From NCBI GenBank assembly GCA_030141605.1, contig JAQGDQ010000047.1:1-64000 (forward strand): a stretch of DNA of 64,000 nucleotides. The letters run 5' to 3'. Below are positions 34,819-48,500 of this stretch, one piece after another (position 1 is the first letter of the stretch; each line of letters begins with the position of its first letter). The notes beneath the pieces were generated by a model. That model saw only the letters and a list, made by a program, of their open reading frames with translations. It was not told the origin of the DNA and made no database searches. This stretch comes from Tubiluchus corallicola. Its lineage: Eukaryota; Priapulida; Priapulimorpha; Priapulimorphida; Tubiluchidae. A program made the translations under genes and the position numbers.

Positions 34819-36533
34819 GTTTTTTTAGTTATAATTTATTAACACACAAATGACCAATTTTGGTGTTAAAATAATTGTAAAAAGTAAGTAAGAACATGAA
34901 ATACAGCAAAGAAATGAAACCTAGTGTTATTTCTTATCGCATTTATGAGACTATAGCATTATTACAGTAATCACTTTTCACCATTCAAATTAGTCTCTGT
35001 AAAAGGGATTAGTTGAAATGAATTATATATATTATCTAAGTAGCAAAATCAAATTGTTATCACATTTTCAAAAAAATTATAATAAAACTAGTGTATATAA
35101 CATAGTAAAATGCAGCACATAATACAATCTATTTATCCATAGAAACAAAAATTAACATAATGTACATGAACTGCAGTCTAAAATGTATTAACAGAAATGA
35201 GCAAAATTATGCTTGTGAAGAGACTGCTTAGACGCTAAAAAGTTTTTTAGGTAAGTGAACCATAATTCGAACAAAGTATAGCAAAAAGAATTTGCTTGAA
35301 GGTTTTACCAAAATATTTTCTTAACTGCCTTCACAAATCTTTAACTGCTGTGTTTGAATTTCAATTTCGATCAAAGAAACTTCAGATCTACAAAAAAGAG
35401 CTCACTCACAACAAAAAGCACCACATAACAAGTAACACAATAGTCTCAAGGAAAATAATCGGGAACGAAAAGTCTCCATTCTTCACCGTTAACAGCATTA
35501 TGCAGCGGTATTAGTACTGGACGTTAAATACTAATCTGACCATTATTTTATTTCGTTGTACCTAATGATAAGCAGATTGAAAAATTCTTTCACAGTTCTA
35601 CATTTGAAACACTGACTATGATGAAAACATTTGGGGACTGGACTATTAATATAGAAAATTAACCACACATTCTGATTGACAAAGACAAACTTTAAAAGCT
35701 TGATGTCTATATGACTGTCAACAATTCATTAAATTATACTAGTTTGAATAAGCCTTGGGCTTTAACACTTTTACTGACCCTTACACTTCTTTAGTCCTGG
35801 TCAAGCATCCTTTTTTATGAATGGACACTATTATTATTCCTACTACTATTCAAGCAACAATCTTTTATGCAACATTATTTTGAGCCACACAATGTGTTCT
35901 AGATGCACAATACTTGTTCAATAAACCATTTTGACACCAATTCACAATAATTCGGCTATAGCACTTTATTAACCACTATAACAGCTAGAAAACTTTGCCT
36001 TTCTTTTTCAGATACATCAGATGAGTTTATTCCAAAAACATACTTACATAACACTCTTCTCAGATCATACGTGTTTAGATAAAAACAGATTATTGTAAAA
36101 TGGGTTATAATTGTAAAAAATAAATAATCTTAAATAAATGCTTTCTTCACTTTACAATAAATAGTTAAGTTAATTTTTGCGTACAATAATGAATACTTAT
36201 TAAACAAAACTTTACATAGATACAAAGACAAGTTTTGCACAGATTAATTAAAAAGAATGTAATTAACTTCGCTGAGGATTTCGTAAAAAACCTCTCATAA
36301 AATGTTACATTTTGTTGCAGTGACACTTAATAAGAACTCCCTCTGTGTATCTAGAACTACAAAAATAAGCAAAATGAAAACCTATACATAATTTGATACA
36401 CTTTCTGCATATGTTGTACCTCTAAGGAGTATATCAGGTGTTTACTGAGATTCCTTAGTTAATAAGCAGCTGATATTCTAGTTTTCACCTGTTCTGATAC
36501 TGCAACATAATGAAGTTAATGGTGAAGGTTATC
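34819..36533. other. Intergenic region between convergent T-box and LPCAT genes
   Basis: AT-rich, no coding sequence recognised. It should contain the 3' UTR of the leftward LPCAT transcript if the terminal exon at 36534-36556 is right. Confidence 0.45.
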
Positions 36534-39500
36534 CTATGCCACTTTGATTTTTGTACCTGTAAACAAAAGAAAAAACATTAGTTGGGACCTTGCCCACACA
36601 AGTTGTTGCACTGTCACATCACTATTTATTTTATGAATTTCATTCATTCAAAATATCTGAAAAATTATAGATAAATAGTAATTACAAATCACAGAAATTT
36701 TGTTAGGACAAAGGGGAGTTTATTTCAAGCATGGGCTTATGCAAAGCAATTAAAAAATAAGAATTACAGTCATAACTAAGGCCGTATAACACTTTCTAAG
36801 TTGTTCTTACCCAAAGCCAAGAAGCAGAGTCAATGTTTACACCTAATTTAAGTATCAAAACTAAGATTACATTTTTCGTACATACTACCATATCAAAACA
36901 ACATAAATAACAAAGTTCTAAAATTTCCTGCTTCCATTTAAACATTCGTCTGCAGAGCCAGCAATGCAGGCAGTTTTAAAGCTAATACCAATTCACATTT
37001 GAGTACACTTTACCTGTGAAATGACTCACAATTTAATGCAAATTACAGATATTGGTCTTAATATCTATTCAGTTCGTTTTGGTAAAAAAATGCTTTAGTG
37101 TCTCGATCAATTTTCTGCCATTATTATTATTATTATTATTATCATCATCATTATCATTATTAACAACACACTTGTAACATGAAAATGCCTATACATTAAA
37201 CGAGACCTGTTTTAATGAGCCTCTGATTACCACGTGTGAATTTCAAACTCCCGTCAAATCTAAGTCATAGCTTACAGCGAGTTCCGATATTAAGTTTTTG
37301 TTTATTACAGTGAAATTTGTAACACATAGGCTAACTAGACTGTAGACTTAGTTATCAGATGATGTAGGCCCATATTCATAATTATAAATTTTATTGTGCC
37401 TGCACAGATACTAAAAAATAGCGGTGATATCCACCCAGACAGGTATTCGGTGTCTTAGGCAGCTTAAATGACAATAATGCAAATGCAAAACACAATCGGC
37501 TATCAGCAGATGTCATAATAATTACAGCAGTGGTTTAGAAAAGCAACTTGTGGGGCAATTCTTCTCAAGAACTATTGCATAAAATACTGCCTTAATCCAG
37601 AAATAACATAGTTTAATACCCCTTTGTGATAAAATGGTTGCTGAACAGTGACGTTCATTAAAAATCTTGTGCCAGTCTCAAAGGAATGTGCTCTTCACTG
37701 TTACATCCTATCAGCCTTATATAGGATTCACTTCTATCTTTTACATACAATCAAACAATTGACCTCGGGTATAATGAGATGCTGTTATAGTGATAAAATT
37801 TTTACAGTCCCTTGAAACTCGTTACAAGCGGATAATATTGCATTAGATATTCAATGTCATGGTACTTAAAAGTAGCTTCATAAAATAAGAACGAACATAA
37901 CCCTACGACAGTACATACATTAAAATTCAAGTTATACTAAAATAATGATGAATTAATTAAAATCTTATAAAAGCCAATGGGTTTCAGTTTTATTCCTAAG
38001 ACTTAGTACAGAGTCACAGTACACAGGAAAATGATACCAATTCATCTAGCAACTAAAAACTTTTTCTTCTGATATAGTATAGGTAGCTATGTTACACCCA
38101 TGGCACCATGAATTGGGTATTACTATAAAATGAAGAAATGGCTTACAACTAAGTGCATGTATAATTGCAGCGTTCAGCCAAAAAGAAAAAAAATTAGAAA
38201 ACAGATTACCACTAGCACTGGCTTCAACATCAGAGAGCTGATCCATACCATGTCTTAAATTTGGATCATCAGCTTCCTCACTTTTACCAAATGACCTAAA
38301 TAACGATTTTTACAGATTTATGCTGTTTTTGCAATTAAATGATTTCACCAGTTTAGTCATTAACTGTGAGATAGTATCTAACCAATTCTATACACTGCAA
38401 CATCTATTTTCCACAGCAGTCATTATGAATTTCATCAATCTACTAAACCTTAGTCTCATTCATAACCAAAAATGTTTCAAAGCTATTTATTATAATGTCG
38501 GGTTAAGAAATGAAATATTGTGTGACTAGCTTTGTAATCATTATACCAATACCACAAATAATTATTTTAAACGATTGCCAAAAAAGTTACAAGTTTCTAA
38601 TATACTAGTCATCACAGCCATAGAGAAAAGCACTTCAAAACACATATTTTGCAAACGCATCATGAAGTGTAATTGTCTGTTTAACTTAATTAAGATTTGC
38701 TTTTTTGGGGGGGATAATAACATTAAAAATAATGAAGCTAGATATTTGGTTTAGGGTCATTCTGGGTGTTCAATTTTCTCACAACTTTGATGATTCACTT
38801 TCAAACACAGACCCTCAGCCAAGACCTTCCAGATCAATTGAATGAGATGCCAATGCCGAGCTCATATGAGAAGCTTGGATATAACAGACGTATGTGATGC
38901 CAGTTAAAGACATCTATCAGGGTGTAATTGGTATTTGTAGTTTGTAAAGTGCCTCTAAATGATGCCCCAAAATGGCCTAAATTAAAAATAAAAGATATCA
39001 GTTGGTTTTAAGTTTATATTACACATAGCTTATGATCCACCAATGACAAACATTTTGAGTGAATGCCTGCAAGACACTCCAGTTCTTGTATTTAAAAGCA
39101 ATTCTAGAATTCCATTTATATAGAGCTGATACAGGATTCTTTAAGTAAGGGATATATATGGAATTGTAATATTTTTAAACTTAAGTTGATTAAATTGCAA
39201 GTATTATTTATTCATACTGTTTATTTTGTAAATAATTAAAGCAAGAAATTTACACATAATCCACAGCAAAATAAAGTTAGCTTTTTAGGATATGAGTTGA
39301 TTTGTCTTTTTAAAGACTTTATTCAAAATATGATCACAGTGTGCTGGCCTCTCAAAAGTCACCTTAGCGTGACATATTTTATCATTCAAGAAAAAGTCAC
39401 TGAAAACTATCAGTTTCCTCTTCAAAAGTCAAAATTACAGAGAAGAGAAGTGAATTTAAGTAGGAAAGATAAAATTGGCAAATTAATGTTTGAAGTAACT

Positions 39501-42500
39501 AGACACATTGACGACTTTTTATATTTAGTATCTTCATACTTTGATTGCCAAGCTATAATATAAAATTAAAAATAGCATCTTTTATCTTCTATCTAGGGCG
39601 TTTGGGGAATGAGAGTCATTTAGTGATTCCCTAGAGACTACATAATCCAAAGGCATCCCAGAAGACATCGCAAATTATGTTTAGGCTTTTTATATAATTA
39701 AATAATAGTACCTTGCTCAATCGACCTGAAAGGTCCTGAATGAAGGTTTAACAATAAATGAAAGTTACAAGCAGTAAATTAAACAGTGAAGAGAAATAAA
39801 GATAGTAAAAATATTGAGAAAAAGCATACTTTCCGAGATAGATTTCAGATCCAAAAGCGTTACAGTCATCTTTTCCTTTTGCTGGCTCTTTAGGTTCTTC
39901 CATTTGTTTCTTCATTTTCTGCTTGGCTGCGTGAAGCTCTTGATATACGTGAAATAATTTGGCATATTCCGGCTTCTTCTGTGCATATGCATAAAACTGA
40001 TCTGTGAAAATTGTTTATGGAAATCAATTAATGTCTTCAATGATCAGAAAAATGTAAATAAAAAAATACAGGACTGAAAGCTCACACAAGATTAATAAAA
40101 TTATTGTTTTGTACACATTAAAAAAACAAATATATACATTATAATGAATAGCAGAACAAACGATATTACAAGGAACACGCTGGATATTAAATGCCTATCA
40201 TGTGTCCTGCCTGAAATTCTTGAATATTTATTGTTACCCTATTTTGGTTTCACTTGAAGATCTGCACCTTAACTGGATGATAATAAATTAGTAAGAATTC
40301 GAACATCTCATGTAGCTCACACACTAGGAGATTAATAAATTATAGAATGTAACTCGTACTGCTATTCGTTATTTGCTATAGATTTCAACCCAGGAAATGT
40401 AGAAGCATTATATAAAAAACTGAGTATTCTATATTTAAGGAGGTAAACAAATTATACCATAAGTTATATAACCGAAGTTTTCTGTATCAACTTGACTGAA
40501 AAGTTTCTGCACTTGGTCATCTCCCATGTTAAAAGCTGTCAAGAGAATGTTTTTAAGTTTGCTCAGTGTTATGTGACCAGAACCCTCTGGGTCAAAAACC
40601 TATAAGAAAATTAAAGAGATAAATATCTCTCTTTTTTTATTATTATTATTATTATTATTATCACATTCAGTACAATATAAAGCACACAGTGACATCCAAA
40701 TTATTACATTTACAGTATTAAATTGTTATGTTTCATACACGATCGTTATCATAAAAGATTGTATTGTAGTGGGCTAGAGAAGCAAAGGCTTGTATAAGCC
40801 CACTGTCATGTGAACCTGATAAAAAAAATGGATGAGTGAACAAAAAAAGAACTGGGAGAAAGGTTAGATCACACAGGAAGGGTAGAAGGATGTGTTAGTG
40901 GAAATGGTAGAAAGAAAGATAATAGATTGCAGTATCTTTCAGTATCTTTATATCTTCTCATGCATTTACAACTCATACAGCTTCAAACATGTTGTAGATG
41001 AAAGGATTATCTTTTTTAATTGGTAAACAGATACTGTTGTACAAGTCACAAATTGGCAGGCAAATATGAAAGCTAGTATATATAAAACAGTTCACTAAAA
41101 TTGAAATCCACCATAACAGAAAAAACATGTAGAAAGTGCTGCCACATCTGGCAAAGAAGCACGTAGCACAGTGCAGCTGCTGCAATAACCGGATACCAAC
41201 AAAAGCAAAATTCTGCCGTGCTAGCTGGTGCTCGAGCTAGTGTTTACTAGTATTGCTTACAATGCGCTTCACTGAAAATCACAGAAAATTATCAAAAAGT
41301 TGAAATTGTCCATTATAACTTTGTATGTCCCTAGGTAATTACATAACTTTTTGCTGTTTTCGTGATACAATCATACAAGTGGCTTTCATTAATAATGTGC
41401 AGTTACATATTTTTCCAAGTAGGATGCGGCTCTAAAATTAACTTCTTCGGCAAACTCAGTTAAAGCGTTTCGATTTAACTAGGTATTAGGTTAAGTAGGA
41501 ATTGTTTGGCAGTGGTGAAACTTTATCACAACCAATGGAAATTGTTGAAAAGCCCCAGATTTAGAGAAGCACGTTATCAAGGTCTCAGGGTGTTATATGT
41601 GTACTACAACACTAGTTCGCACTTCCTCGACAGCACCATTTACTGCAGTGGCAAACTAAACTGCCACACCATATACCACGCCACAGCTGCACATACCAAG
41701 TTGGTATGTAGGTCCGCAGTACTTGATATGGTTGCACTCTGCAAGACTACACAAAGAAACGTCGAGCAAACACAACCGTCCCATGACGTGTCATACAGAG
41801 GGTTTCCAAACACACACATCTCTTTCAAATGATTTTCTAATACAAGAAATTACTAAATGCTTAATTTAATGCTTAATGCACACATTACACAAATTATTAT
41901 CTACTAATGAAATCAACCTCAAAACTAAAAATGGAGTGGTTTGTCCAAAAAATAAGAAGTTGCTTTGCACATAGAATGTCAAAACAACGAAAAAGTTGTA
42001 AATATGGCAGATCTTAAAGCTCTGAGTTTTGTGTCACATTGATACATATGAAAAGTTTTATTATAACCTTGCTCATTCACTTAAAAAGATAATTTTTAAT
42101 GATACCCTATTGATTGTTTATACCTTGAAGGCTGTTTGTATCGTTTCTTCTGTATTAGATGGCTGTGCAACAAGAGCTACACCGATTAGGTATTCTCTGA
42201 AATCTATTGTACCTGTCCCATTCTGAAATTACAAAATCAAACCTTTTACTACTGTTAAAGGTTTATACAAAACAGAATTTACAGATTAATTTCATAAAAT
42301 ACAGCTGTATCATAGAGCAACTGTATGAAAAAACTATATAGAACATTATAGAGTAAAAAGCGGTATGCAGAATGGTCTTAGAAGCCGCCTACAAGAACCA
42401 TTAAATAGTGTCTCAACATCTCGTGGAAACTGAATTTGATTTTGCAATTTTCCCAGTTCCTACGTTCATTAGGATTTACTTCACAACTCCTTCATTTAAA

Positions 42501-45500
42501 CAAGAAAACACATTTGCGATGCCAACAGACAATCATGGCATACCCTGTCATATAGCTCAAACAAGTCCTGCAATGCTTCTGAAACAGGTAATTCAAGATA
42601 TGCGGCAAATTTGTTGATGTCAATTCTGCCTTCACAGCTGTCTCTTACAATCTCTGAATAATGAGACAGAAGTTGCACTACTGTGTCTAAATTCATTCTG
42701 GAAAAAAGAAAATAAAGTAGTTATACAAACTTGTCTAGTTCTTTTCTTAGCATCATACCTAACAATTATGGTTCGGTGTCATCTTACCTAGCAATTAAAT
42801 AGAAAGTAAATACTTGCCTGTTGCAGAATAAGACTATTCACAGATGGTTTAAGTTTCAGTTACATTACTAAACAACAAATCGAGCAGATGTGCATACGTG
42901 TACAATTATCTTCTAACTAGAATAAACTAGTTTAAACATAGTTTATTTGGTTCAGATTAGACACTTTTAAAACTGATACATGAACTGGTATTAACTCAAC
43001 TTGAATGCATTAAGGAATTAGTACTGCTAACCATATACCCAAGTTTGGAATGAATTTTATTGTATTCTATCAATCCTATTTCGATTGGGAGATTCTTCTT
43101 CAAACATATGTCCATCAGTCGACAATCATCGTATGTGTGGTCTGTTATGGGAATTCCCAGACATCTGCAACACAAAGAGCAACTATAATAATCTACAGTA
43201 AAATCTGCTTAAAACAGAACTTGTTAACAGTCTTCATCTTACCCTATCAGATTCCAAGCGACAGGGCCGCTATGCATACAAGAATAATGACAGAACCTAT
43301 AATTCACTCACTCGTAGTTTCATTGCTATTTATTTAATCTGGTAGTGATACAAAAATGATTATGGCACTACGTAATTTCCTAAATGGTAAACACAAAACA
43401 TCCCTAATTAAACACAAACATACAACAAGAGCTACTATACTACACGTATAACACTTACTTGGCCATCACATCTCTGACATTATTTGCAAACAGCCTTGGA
43501 TTCTCTTTTTCTGCTGCACTAGGCTTATAAACAGGCAGAAACTGCAAAAGAAATACATTTGATTACATTAGTTGCAAAAGATTGAAGATAGTAATTTCAT
43601 GGTTTTGAACCAAGTTATTTGGTTTACTGAAAGAAAAGACAACCAAAATATTACAACTGAGCATTTACATAAAGGAAAGATATTTACACTTGCGTCATTA
43701 TAGTACAGTAAGTCATTACAGTAAGTGCATTATACTTACGCCAAATGCCAAGTCAGGTGTATTGTGATACTTATCGTATCATGAGGTCACTTATCGTGAT
43801 GGTCTATATCATTACAGCCGTAAACATTACACGAGCTCAGAATTTTGATATTTAGCAAACAAACAAACAAAATCAACGTCATGGAGTTTCTTACTTTCTC
43901 AATTTTTTTGTGCTAAACAAATTTCTGTTAGTTTGTTAATTAATATGTTAATGTGCTGAACAAATTACTGTGTATACTGAAACTTATTACAACTAGATAC
44001 TTGGCCATCAACACTAAAATATACTACATAATAATGTGACAATATGACAATACTGAAAAGTCCACTTTACCTCCACTTCAATTCTTGTATGAAACTGACA
44101 CAGGGTGTACCACAAGCAATGAAACCTAAAAGGAAAACATGATACTACGAACGTAATACAAAGATTAGCTGTTTTTATCAAAGTAATATGCCAGTTAAAT
44201 GCAGGGGCATAATGATCCAATTTAGGTTAACACTCAGCATTGAGGAATATGATAGAATTAAGTTAGATTAATTTGTGCAAGAGAACGTACCCATCTAAGC
44301 CTTCCCAAGTCCAAGTCACTGTATCTAATTTATTGGGATACCTAATTAAAACAGGTTGAACTGGAACTCCAGGATGGAAAGCACCTATTAACAAAAACGT
44401 ATATTGTACTTCATATGCAGGCACTGTTCCTTAATGCTCAAACTTGGCCACGTGCAGCAGGAATGCCATAATGTTGAATAATGTTGGCTACTATTCTTTT
44501 CTGTTGGTAAGTAACTTACTACAAAGATTCACCTCCTACTTCCGTGTATATATATATACAAGAAACAATTCACCTGATTTGAAAGTGATCAAGCATGATC
44601 GATTTGTGCATGTTCCTTCTGGAAAAATGGCGATCTGCGGCCAATTGTCTTTAGACACTGCTCTGCGCTTGATCTCCTTAATCGTGTTTGCCCGTGAGTT
44701 AGGGTCTTCCCGAGAAACCAACACGGGCTGGGTAAATTGCACAAGTGCTGTAATAATAAACAATGTGTCCTATTTCGTTAATATAAATTTATGTTAAGCT
44801 GCAATAAAGACATTTGATTCACAAATTGGCAATGGTGACATGCTAGAGATACTATGACTAAGAATCTGCAAAGCCAGTTGATCAAAATTTGCAACAAAAA
44901 TATATGAAACTCTAGAATTTGAATTGACTGCAGTTCCAGCAATACTAAACACCAATTTCGAAATACATTGCACAATTTTTATTATCTATATATCGAAATC
45001 CTATAATATTGTTTTAACACAAATTTTTTATTGTAATCATCATCATAAACGTCATCATTTACAATAAACTATTTTATAAATATTACTATGGGATTTCACA
45101 TAAGAACTGGTTGATTCTTGACAAAAAGAATTTTATAGTAATATAGTGCACAAGTTTTCTTTAAAGTTAAAAGTGTAAAAATATTACAAAATAAAGTTAT
45201 CCAAGCCAAAAATGATAGCAATAATAAAACATTTTTAACACTAACTGAAGACATAGTTAAAAACTCAATACTAGTGAATCTAGCAATAAGTCAAAATTTA
45301 TAATTAATAACAATGACAAATTTGATTCATTCATCCTAATAACATTTTTAAGAAAAACATGTGTCACAGGCAGTAACATAAACTTTAAAAATGAAATTAC
45401 AAAAAGCAATTTAAAATAAGTTTCAATTACTACGCATAACAAATAAACATGTTAAATGGTTAGTCAGGAATGCAAAATGTAGACAATGAGTAAAAGTGCA

Positions 45501-48500
45501 TGCAAAACAAAAACAAAAAACAAAAGAATGTGATAATGCAAAATTAATAACTTTTTAATTTTATCTTCATTATCTCCACCTGAAAACGAGTTCAACAGTG
45601 CTGAAAATCATAGTGAATTTTACTCATTACCAACACGATACATACAGAATTATCACAGAATGTCACAAATGCAGTAAAATCTGTACAGTTGCACAACGTC
45701 TTGCAGTAATTAACAATTTTAAAACGTAGAGAAATCTGCATGTGTCTTCAGTCAAACTCGACATACTTTATAAAATTATGCACTTAATATAAAAATATTA
45801 AGAAACTGTCTAACTGGAGTTTGATTAAATTCTTTACCATTGCAAAAAAACGCGTTTCTTGATTTGTCGAATACGAGAGCTCTACTAATTAGGCTTATCA
45901 TCTATATTAGGATTTTTCACTATTTGTTCTCAATAGGTCGGTTTTCGCAACCAAATACTCTTTTTTGGACAAATGGCTTCTTGGAACAATAGCACAATAC
46001 TCAAATGTTATCCAAATAGGTCACTAACACAGAAGCTAAACCCTAGCCTCTATCGTTAACCTCAACGATGGCAACTTTGTGGTAACTTATCAGTTTTTAG
46101 CTCTCTTTAATAAAAAAAGAGAAATAAGTTGCTAAAATATAAAAAGTGGGCATAAGTCACACTATTTTCAAACAAAAATTAAACCTACAATGTTAAATGG
46201 CCATTAAACAGTGCATGGTTGTGCCAATAGTAGCAGCTTTATGCAGCTAGAGCAGCAAATTTAGCCAAAGAATTCTGAGGCAAATTTGCTGGAATTGACT
46301 TTTTGAGAGGCCCAACTAAATACTCCTAAAGTCAAAATATTTTTCACATGGCAAGTATTTAGAAAAAATACACTTTAAACTGCTAAGTTTTATGTTGTGC
46401 AGCAGGAAAAAACAAACATGACATAGTGCATATTGTTAAAAGACGGAAATCATTTCAACAGTGACAAAATAATCATCAGAGTAGAACAAGACGATGAACA
46501 TTTTTTCAAGTAGACAAATTTTTCAGCAAACTGTCTATTAAGAGCTATGTACGTACTTCCCATTAAAGGCATGACTACATTCTCAGCACGTGACACAGAT
46601 GCAGGTAGCTGGCTAACGAAGCCAGCAACGGCATCAAAGAATGTGCTGTGTGGTCCAAAGACAAAGACAGGAGCTTCTGCTCTGTTGGCACGCTGACCAA
46701 TCACATGCACATAGTGGAAACCCATTGTAAAGAAACAGGCCCGCCCTAAGAATATCAATGGGTATCGCATAGCCCTAAGGTAAAAATGAAAGAAATCGAA
46801 TTTACAGTCATAAAAAGCAAATGGGCTGAAAGCAAAAATCAATATTAACATGTTTCCATGCCCAAACTAAATGATTCTCGTTCTGAAAGAACACAAGCAC
46901 CGGTTATAAATGAGACAAACAAATAGTATTCACTTTCACAATGCTATGCAGAGGCGATATACACCAGACCGTACGATGCCTCAGAAAACATTACTATGGT
47001 CGAATAATATAAACTGCAGGCATAAGGAGCTAGTATAGTCAGGAAAGTAAATTCCATCGCTTGGAAAGAAAATTTCACACTGGTCAAAATATCAATTAGG
47101 GGCTGCGATAAAAAATTTATAACTAAAAAAAATTGTTTAGTTAGTCAAAGATTACACAGTTTTTTGCATCTTTTACATTTTTTATATATTTTAATACAAA
47201 ATTATAAAACAAAAGCATTCAAAAAGAGTTGAAGTTTGAAAACAGTCATGTGCTATAAAAATAAGAAATGAAGAATTTTCTTGCTACAATAACAGAAATT
47301 TGAAGTTCTGCAGCTTTATGAAAAAATACATTTTTCTCTTTCAAACTTTTTTATACATACTTTGTGCATGGTGGGCAGCTTTTTTCAATTATAGCGTGAT
47401 TTTGTAGCATTTACACTTAATAAACCATCTTTACAAATAGCATGTGCACAGTGACAAGCATAAAGTGAATGAAATAATAAAGCAGCGTGATTAAGTTATA
47501 CAATTTTGAAGTTACAGCATTCAAGCAGCTTGTCTGCAAGCATAATAAAAGTGAACACTCGTCAGAAGTTACTTAGTAATTGTTAGTAGCAGGATAGTCT
47601 AATTCTAATGATGTAACATTCACCAGGAAAGCATGCAGTTGCATAATATCCTCTTCAGGCTTGTCACCTAGAAATACATACTTTTGAAAAACAGCACCTC
47701 GGTGGCCTCTATTTTAGCAACGACAGAACATAACCGAAGACAACAAATGGGAATGGCATCATAGTAACTAGTGTGAGGAGCAAGAACAATGATAGGCGCC
47801 TCCTTTGCAGATGCCGGCTGCCCCTTAATATGGTAACGATGAAATCCAGCACAGAAAAAAACTCCCCTTGACAGTGTAGTTATTAAGAAACGAGCAACAC
47901 TGGGGAAAAGAAAAGTGTTAGCAAGTACCATTTTTTATGCTGTTATTTACACAGACAGTGACGCACAAAAGGCAATATCATACACAGTACTGTGTGACAG
48001 TATTATTAAACAAAGGCCAACATATGTTTTCTAAAAGAAGCTTTTCAGTCTAACTCTTGAAAGAAGAAATTGCTTAAATTTGCTTAATGAGCAATTACTT
48101 CTAAGGAAACACAAAATACAAGAAAAACATTTTAAGCGTATTTTTGTTCAAAGCAGTATAGTATATTAATTAAATTGAAGCAATGATAACATCGAAGAAA
48201 ACAATTTATGGTTGATGTGTAACCTAGTCTAAGACAAGAATTCACTATAGTTCTCTACGGCTGTTTACTTTTATTAACCATAGAAGTTTGCAGATATTCA
48301 AGAATTTACAAAAAAGTTTTTGCTACACTGGTACTACAAATTCAATCATTAAATTTACAAAAAACTGAATTGTAAAAAATGATTTTAGTCCACGTTTTTA
48401 CCACGTTTTTTACTGGAATCTTCATTACGCATTAATTTTCAAAATTAATTGTAATTTACGTTTAAAATCTTAATAAAGAGCTATACTACAAACCTTCTCC

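Noticed and set aside
44444-44797. 117-codon plus-strand frame
   Set aside because: It is the shadow of an LPCAT exon on the opposite strand (44574-44747), which carries the EGTCTNR motif.
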